Source of the DNA: Quillaja saponaria
Taxonomy: Eukaryota > Streptophyta > Magnoliopsida > Fabales > Quillajaceae
NCBI GenBank assembly: GCA_029379385.1
Contig: CM055617.1
Location: forward strand, 8,618,001 to 8,682,000
DNA length: 64,000 bases
Direction: 5' to 3'
In this document: positions 58,949 through 64,000 of the stretch, in pieces
How positions within the stretch are numbered: the stretch's first letter is position 1
How the letters are laid out: every line of letters begins with the position of its first letter
Position numbers and translations under genes: made by a program
The notes under the pieces: model-generated
Databases searched by the model: none
What the model was told of the DNA's origin: nothing
What the model saw: only the letters and a program-made list of their open reading frames with translations

Positions 58949-61132
58949 TTAGTGTGAGTACATAAGTGAAGCAGATGGAGAAGCATCTACAGAAGATGTT
59001 GTGAATTGAGAAGAGTTAGTGTTGTGACTATAGCTTGAGTCTTGGTTTTGGCTTCCCTCTAGTACATTAGTGCCAAAAGAAGATGTAGGTGACTTCATCA
59101 GACGTGTATTATATGTTGGTATTGGCAAACTTGATGGAAGTTCGGGCAAAGGAGTTTCAAAGTTAAGTACTTGAATTGCATGCCTTATTGAAGGCCTAAA
59201 ACTGGGATCAGGGTGGGCACACCAAAGACCAAGGACCACCAAACATTTCATTTGCTGCTCATCAAAATCTTTACTTAGCCTTGGGTCAGCTGCTTCAAGA
59301 ATCTTTCCACTTCCATAGAGTTCCCAAACCCACTCCACCATAACTATTTGATTTTCTTCGGCCCTGGGGTTGACGGGTTTTCTTCCACAAGCTATCTCCA
59401 AAGCAACAACACCAAAACTGTAGACATCCGACTCCTTACTAGATCTGTAAGTGGTACTGCATTCTGGAGCCATATAGCCCATAGTCCCAGCCAAAACTGT
59501 AGTTTGTGAACCTTTTGCATGGTCCACTAGCCTAGCTAATCCAAAATCTCCGAGTTTTGCATTAAAGCTTGAATCTAGCATAATATTGCTTGCTTTTATG
59601 TCCCTGTGCAGGACACATTGTTCCCATTCTTCGTGCAGGTATAACAATGCTGATGCCAAGTCTTGAGCTATTTTATATCTTCTTTCCCATGTCAACAGTA
59701 TATGTTCCTTGAAAAGATGAACATCTAAGCTTCCATTTGGCAAATACTCATAAACCAGTAAGAGTTCCTTTCTTTCATGACACCAACCAAGGAGTTGCAC
59801 TAAATTCCGGTGCCTTAACCGACTAATGATCCTTACTTCTGATGCATACTCCTTTATCCCTTGTTTGGATCCCTTTGCTACCCTCTTAACAGCAATATAT
59901 GAGTTTGAGTCTCTTAAAAAACCTTTATAAACACTTCCAAATCCTCCCTGCCCTAGCTTCTCTTCATCCTTAAAATTCTTGGTTGCAAGTGCTAATTCAG
60001 CATACTTATACTTCTTGGGTCCTGTTTCCCTTTCAAAATCATCATCTATGAATTCATCAAACCCATGATGATCATCCTCATCTGTTTTCTTCAATTTCTT
60101 CCACAAGCTAAAACAAATTAACAGCAACCCACAAGCCAAAACAGATCCACCAATACCCAATCCAACTTTTAGTCCTACCATGTTTTTTCTCCTCTTATTG
60201 GGAGCCAGGTTGAGGATTGGTGCACCAGCAACAGGATTTTGTGTGTCAGTTAAGTTATCAGTTATGTCTAAAGTTGAACTAAAATCCCATGAATGAACAC
60301 TATGTATTGCAGATAAATTTCCTGTTGCTGCTGAGAACCCAAAAGTAACCCTATCAGGAAGGTAAAGTCTCAGATCGATTATATCAAACAGATGTTGGTG
60401 CACAGTTGTATTATTGCTAGAACCAGTGAAGACAACACTTAAATTTAGTGTACTAGAATTGTAACTAATCCAAGCCTCATTTAGCTTCCCCGTTGTGATA
60501 TTAGCCCACCATGTCAAATTAGCAGCAGATTTCAGAGAGTTTATATCAATACCTACATGTGCATTGGGTGGATCCCATGCGTTCTTATAGATATCAAACT
60601 CCACTGCAACAAATTGATTGTAAGTGGAATTAAGTGGCTGATCATCAGGGGTAAGACCCATAGCACCTCCTTTTGTGACATTAGAAGGAATCTTTGAACC
60701 AGCAGGGGCAAGAAAGAATGCCATCCCATCTCCATATGAACTAGACCCTCTAGAATCAATGGCAAAAGAGAAATGGGTAGTGAAATCTGTGAGATTCCTG
60801 GTGGTTTTGTCCCAAAGGTGCATGGATTGGTGATATGTAGCACGACCTACACTTGCAGTCGTGACCTTGTCTCGCTGGTTTGCAACGAGTTGGATCACTT
60901 TGTCAGCAGGGTAAGCTGATCTTTCATAGGTTATGTTTTTGTCATTGGGATCAAAACTGGTGAAGTTAAAGGTTAAAGAATATGCAGAAAATGGAATTAT
61001 CAGGAGGAAGAAAATGAAAATCATCAAGAAATGAACAGGGAAATTAGGATTTGGTAAATGGAAAATTATGGTTTTAGAGATTCTGGGAAGCATTTTTGGA
61101 GCCTGGTCGTGCTGAAAATTGTAGGTGGACAT
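58949..61132 (-). CDS. L-type lectin-domain receptor kinase, clade IX-like (LecRK-IX.1 type), intact
   Basis: A single-exon gene of 727 aa. The hydrophobic signal is at about 31-52 (cleavage likely after AYS). The legume-lectin domain spans about 53-290, with metal/sugar-site blocks VEFDIYKNAWDPPNAHVGID and WWANITTGKLNEAWISYNS and many N-glycosylation sites. The transmembrane helix is about 319-344. The kinase spans about 390-660: P-loop GQGGFGSVY (394-402), Lys416, Glu432, HRDIKASN (509-516), DFG (529-531), APE (555-557); all key residues are present, an RD kinase. A Ser/Thr-rich tail ends it. Family role: plasma-membrane receptors in immunity and cell death. The start at 61132 is the first ATG; Met14 (61093) would give a shorter n-region. 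Both are kept in the deletion remnant at 62.8 kb. It lies in an array with a pseudogene on one side and a remnant on the other. Confidence 0.95.
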   Translation of the reverse strand: MSTYNFQHDQAPKMLPRISKTIIFHLPNPNFPVHFLMIFIFFLLIIPFSAYSLTFNFTSFDPNDKNITYERSAYPADKVIQLVANQRDKVTTASVGRATYHQSMHLWDKTTRNLTDFTTHFSFAIDSRGSSSYGDGMAFFLAPAGSKIPSNVTKGGAMGLTPDDQPLNSTYNQFVAVEFDIYKNAWDPPNAHVGIDINSLKSAANLTWWANITTGKLNEAWISYNSSTLNLSVVFTGSSNNTTVHQHLFDIIDLRLYLPDRVTFGFSAATGNLSAIHSVHSWDFSSTLDITDNLTDTQNPVAGAPILNLAPNKRRKNMVGLKVGLGIGGSVLACGLLLICFSLWKKLKKTDEDDHHGFDEFIDDDFERETGPKKYKYAELALATKNFKDEEKLGQGGFGSVYKGFLRDSNSYIAVKRVAKGSKQGIKEYASEVRIISRLRHRNLVQLLGWCHERKELLLVYEYLPNGSLDVHLFKEHILLTWERRYKIAQDLASALLYLHEEWEQCVLHRDIKASNIMLDSSFNAKLGDFGLARLVDHAKGSQTTVLAGTMGYMAPECSTTYRSSKESDVYSFGVVALEIACGRKPVNPRAEENQIVMVEWVWELYGSGKILEAADPRLSKDFDEQQMKCLVVLGLWCAHPDPSFRPSIRHAIQVLNFETPLPELPSSLPIPTYNTRLMKSPTSSFGTNVLEGSQNQDSSYSHNTNSSQFTTSSVDASPSASLMYSH

Positions 61133-62512
61133 TTAAATTAAACAACAAAAGTAAAAAATAAAAATAAAAAATTAGGTGCACAAAGTTTGTCAATTTTTTT
61201 CATTATTTTTAGTTTTGGCTAGAATAGTCTCCAAAGGCTGCCTTCTTAATTTGAAAAAAGTAAAGTCTTGTCCTTTTTGTTTTTTCTTTTTCTTTTGGTC
61301 AATAAATACTTCTTTTTTATATCGCAAAGAAACTTCCATTGTACCCAAAAACAAAAAAACTTCCATTCAGACGGAAGGAGATTTATATTGAATAATAATT
61401 CTTATAAAGGAAAGAAAAAAAATAAAAAATTCATGTGAGGGCAACTCGAACATTAGCGCGTTAGAAACTTGTATTCTATTTTGAATGAATAAATAATTGT
61501 GAATCTAAGAACAAACTAATAATTCAAATTATTAAAGAAGCATAAATAACAATGCAGAGAAAATTAAAGGACAGTAAAGACAAGCAAAAGAATTTGCAAA
61601 TTGGTTAAAAAATCAGTATAAATATGTGAAATAACAGTATTTATAATCTATGTTTGGTTTGGCTCTTAGAACAGTTTTTTGGTTGTAAGTGCTTAGCTAG
61701 AGTTGTTTAGTAATAGAGATTTCAATTTTTGAGTTTCATCGAAAAATATTTTTTGATTTTTAGAATCCTTAGAATTTAAAACTAAAAATAGATATTTTCT
61801 CAAATAAAAATAAAAGAAGTTCAAACAAATTTTAATATTTTTAATTTAGACAAAAATATCTATATTATTTATTATATTTCAAATATACCCTTATTCTTAT
61901 TATGTATCAAATCAAAATATCTCAAATCAATAAAAATCTAGACTTAGGGAGAGGAGAATGCCACTGGACCATTCTAGATCTTAGCCAGATATCAAAACTA
62001 ATTATATAAACATATTTTCTAAAACAACTAGTTGTAAAAATGTTGCAAAAACACTCATTTCTATCTTTCTTTTTTTTTTAAAAATAAAATAAATACAATC
62101 AAAATTTTTTTATATCTCACAATATTTTTATGTTAACTGTCAAAACATTTTTTTCAGTTTTTTATATAATATTTTTTAAACATTTTTATTTGAAAAGTGT
62201 TTTTACTTATAGTACATTACATATTGTTTAACCAAATATATCCTTAGCAATTTCCATGACAGTTGCTTCAAATGTCAAACTCCTCAAAATGGGAAACAAT
62301 TGTCATTGCTTAATAACTGTCATTAATTAATACTAATTAACTGATCTCAATGCTAACTTTTAACATCATATTAGGTCGAAAGACTACACACATAATCGAT
62401 TTTTCTCTCATAACGAACCTTTGATTTTGATGTAAAATATATTCTCAGACAATATTATATTTGGCTAAATAAATTATGAATTTGAGGAGTTTATAAAATA
62501 TAAGTCGTTTAT
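61133..62512. other. Upstream region of the intact lectin kinase, duplicated in part
   Basis: The first 270 bases (61133-61400) are the leader and promoter and recur almost unchanged at 62870-63150. The segment 61640-62290 has a diverged counterpart at 63220-63700, so the duplicated unit extends beyond the promoter. The sequence is AT-rich, with no open frame. Confidence 0.6.
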
Positions 62513-63160
62513 CGCTTGAATAAAACACCACATTTTGAAATTCCAAACTCATATATGAATAGCTAAAACATGTTCACAAACCCCAACAAACAAGCATTAA
62601 CAGTAAGAAATTTTAATCTAACAAATATCCTTAAGTATGATCTTTAAGGTTTTCAAACAAGATGTTGCACCTACTACAGTAAATAGCTAGGGAGCATTTT
62701 GCTCTTACCACTGATAAAAACCAAGGCCTTAAGGTGAAGGGTAAACAGTTACATCTATTACACAAGCAAAAGGAAAAAACAGTCAGATTGGATACAGTTT
62801 TGGGTCTGTATTGGGATTCTGGGAAGCATTGTTGGAGCAAGGTAGTGCTGAAATTTGTAGGTGGACATTTAAATTAAACAACAAAAGACAAAAAAATAAA
62901 TAAATTAGGTGCATGACTTTGTCAATTTTTTTCATTATTTTTAGTTTTGGCTAGAATAGTCTCCAAAGGCCGCCTTCTTAATTTTAAAAAAAGTAAAGTC
63001 TTCTTTCTTTTTTGGTCAATAAATACTTCTTTTTTATATTGCAAAGAAACTTTCATGGATTGTACCCAAAAACAAAAAATTTCCATCAGACAGAAACAGA
63101 CCTTTTTTTATTTTTTATTTTTACGAAAACAGACTTATATTGGATAATAATTCCCATAAA
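62513..63160 (-). pseudogene. Remnant of a third lectin kinase copy, coding region deleted
   Basis: 62513-62815 matches 58469-58820, the 3' flank of the intact gene (shared words CTTACCACTGATAA, ACAAGCATTAA, GATCTTTAAGG). From about 62816 on it matches 61077-61400, the start of the gene plus its promoter. The two parts meet near 62815 (GGGTCTGTATTGGGATTCTG). All of the coding sequence after about codon 18 is missing. The start survives: on the minus strand from 62867 it reads MSTYKFQHYLAPTMLPRI against MSTYNFQHDQAPKMLPRI in the intact gene. It then runs into former 3' flank and stops after about 18 further codons. A precise internal deletion of about 2.3 kb in a tandem copy explains this. Confidence 0.85.
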
Positions 63161-64000
63161 CGAAAAACAAAAAAAAGACAAGTAAAAGATAATGATTTAT
63201 TAATTGGTTCTATAGATAAGTTCAAATGACAATATTTATAGTCTCCGTTTGATTTAATTTTTAAAGTACTTTTTGGTCTTAAGTTTTTAGCAAAAGTTGT
63301 TTGATAATAAAAATTTTAATCTTATGAATTTTATCAAAAGATATTTTTGAATTTTTTGGATTCCTATAAGTTGAAATGAAATAATGCTTTTTCAAATAGA
63401 AAATAATAAAAACTCAACTAAATACATTTTAAAAACAATTTGTTATAAAAATATTTGAAAACAAACTCATTTCTAGTAATTATAAAATCATTTTTTATAT
63501 CTCTTTACTTTTTTTTTTGGTAGAGTTTTGGAAAACACCTAAAGCTTTTATTTAAACACCCATCAAAACACTTTTTCAGTTATACACTATTTTTTAAACA
63601 TCTTTTCTTAAAAAATATTTTTACTTATATTAGTTTTTCACACAAGTTTAACCAAGCATACTCATAATTACAGCAATTTCCAAAACAGTTGCTTAGGTTA
63701 GCTGCTTTTAGAATCTTTTCACTTAGAGATGACAATGAGTTAGGTCTGACCTGATCTAGACCTGATCATTTTTTACCCATATCCATCACGGACCTTGAAA
63801 AAAAAACTTGTCTTAGACCCATTACTTATTGGCTATATCCTACCCAAACCCAATGAGTCTACTCATCAACTCGATATTTTTTAAAATATCTATTATAAAA
63901 TAAGTGATAGATAGAAGATAATGATTGAATTGTGATTTATTTTATAAAAATATAAAATTAATGATTTAAATAAAGAATGATTTAGTAGAATATTAATTTC
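63161..64000. other. Right edge: diverged duplication and possible transposon start
   Basis: 63220-63700 is a diverged copy of 61640-62290. At 63698-63722 the sequence TTAGCTGCTTTTAGAATCTT resembles the kinase coding strand complement near 59290 (CAGCTGCTTCAAGAATCTTT), possibly a last scrap of another copy. From about 63723 the sequence AGAGATGACAATGAGTTAGG, then repeated GACCTGATC and ACCCAAACCCAATGAG words, resembles widespread plant non-autonomous elements. It runs off the window, so it cannot be bounded. Confidence 0.4.

Overview
This is a stretch of a flowering-plant nuclear chromosome, almost certainly a eudicot. The genes have many short GT-AG introns, the spacers are AT-rich and carry small transposon relics, and every recognisable product belongs to a plant family. 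Exons were assembled by hand from conserved protein blocks, splice sites and phase; nothing was checked against a database or RNA data. Homology calls rest on recall of the families.

Layout. 1-3110 (+): 3' end of a multi-KH RNA-binding protein gene (HEN4/RCF3-like). 3699-7670 (-): complete 6-exon GT47 exostosin-type glycosyltransferase, 412 aa. 10442-20894 (-): complete 20-exon dynamin-related protein of the DRP3 class, 818 aa, for mitochondrial and peroxisomal fission. 23743-26444 (+): 5-exon twin-CX9C mitochondrial protein (CHCHD2/10-like), 145 aa. 28565-30359 (-): gamma-glutamyl-peptidase-like class I glutamine amidotransferase with three frame breaks. 34226-35612 (-): UGT78-type flavonoid 3-O-glycosyltransferase with one frame break. 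36568-48079 (-): methylmalonate-semialdehyde dehydrogenase (ALDH6B2) whose phase-compatible 5' exon encodes a FAR1-type zinc-finger domain, with one frame break. 51792-52630 (-): small GTD-binding (DUF593, FLOURY1/MYOB-like) membrane protein with two frame breaks. 55595-63160 (-): array of L-type lectin receptor kinases: a decayed copy, an intact 727-aa copy, and a remnant from which almost the whole coding region has been deleted.

The genes do not form a pathway; this is an ordinary mixed plant locus. Two threads stand out. First, all seven frame breaks in the four otherwise well-preserved genes between 28.8 and 52.6 kb have the same sign: each is explained by one extra base, and removing it restores an open frame of family-typical length with catalytic residues in place. 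Three lie in or create T/A runs of 7-8. No breaks occur in about 4.1 kb of complete coding models before 27 kb or in the 2.2-kb receptor kinase at 59-61 kb. Residual insertion errors in the assembly explain this better than four independent pseudogenes. Second, the lectin kinase locus records duplication, decay and internal deletion side by side.

The dehydrogenase introns host well-bounded elements: a 1082-bp two-LTR element with a 5-bp target-site duplication, a 278-bp hAT-type MITE with an 8-bp duplication, and a tandem TRIM-like relic. The spacers hold a Mutator-like MITE with an internal 110-bp duplication, a degenerate tandem array of 150-200-bp units at 31.7-33.0 kb, and smaller repeats. 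I found no tRNA, rRNA, CRISPR array or clearly new molecular system.
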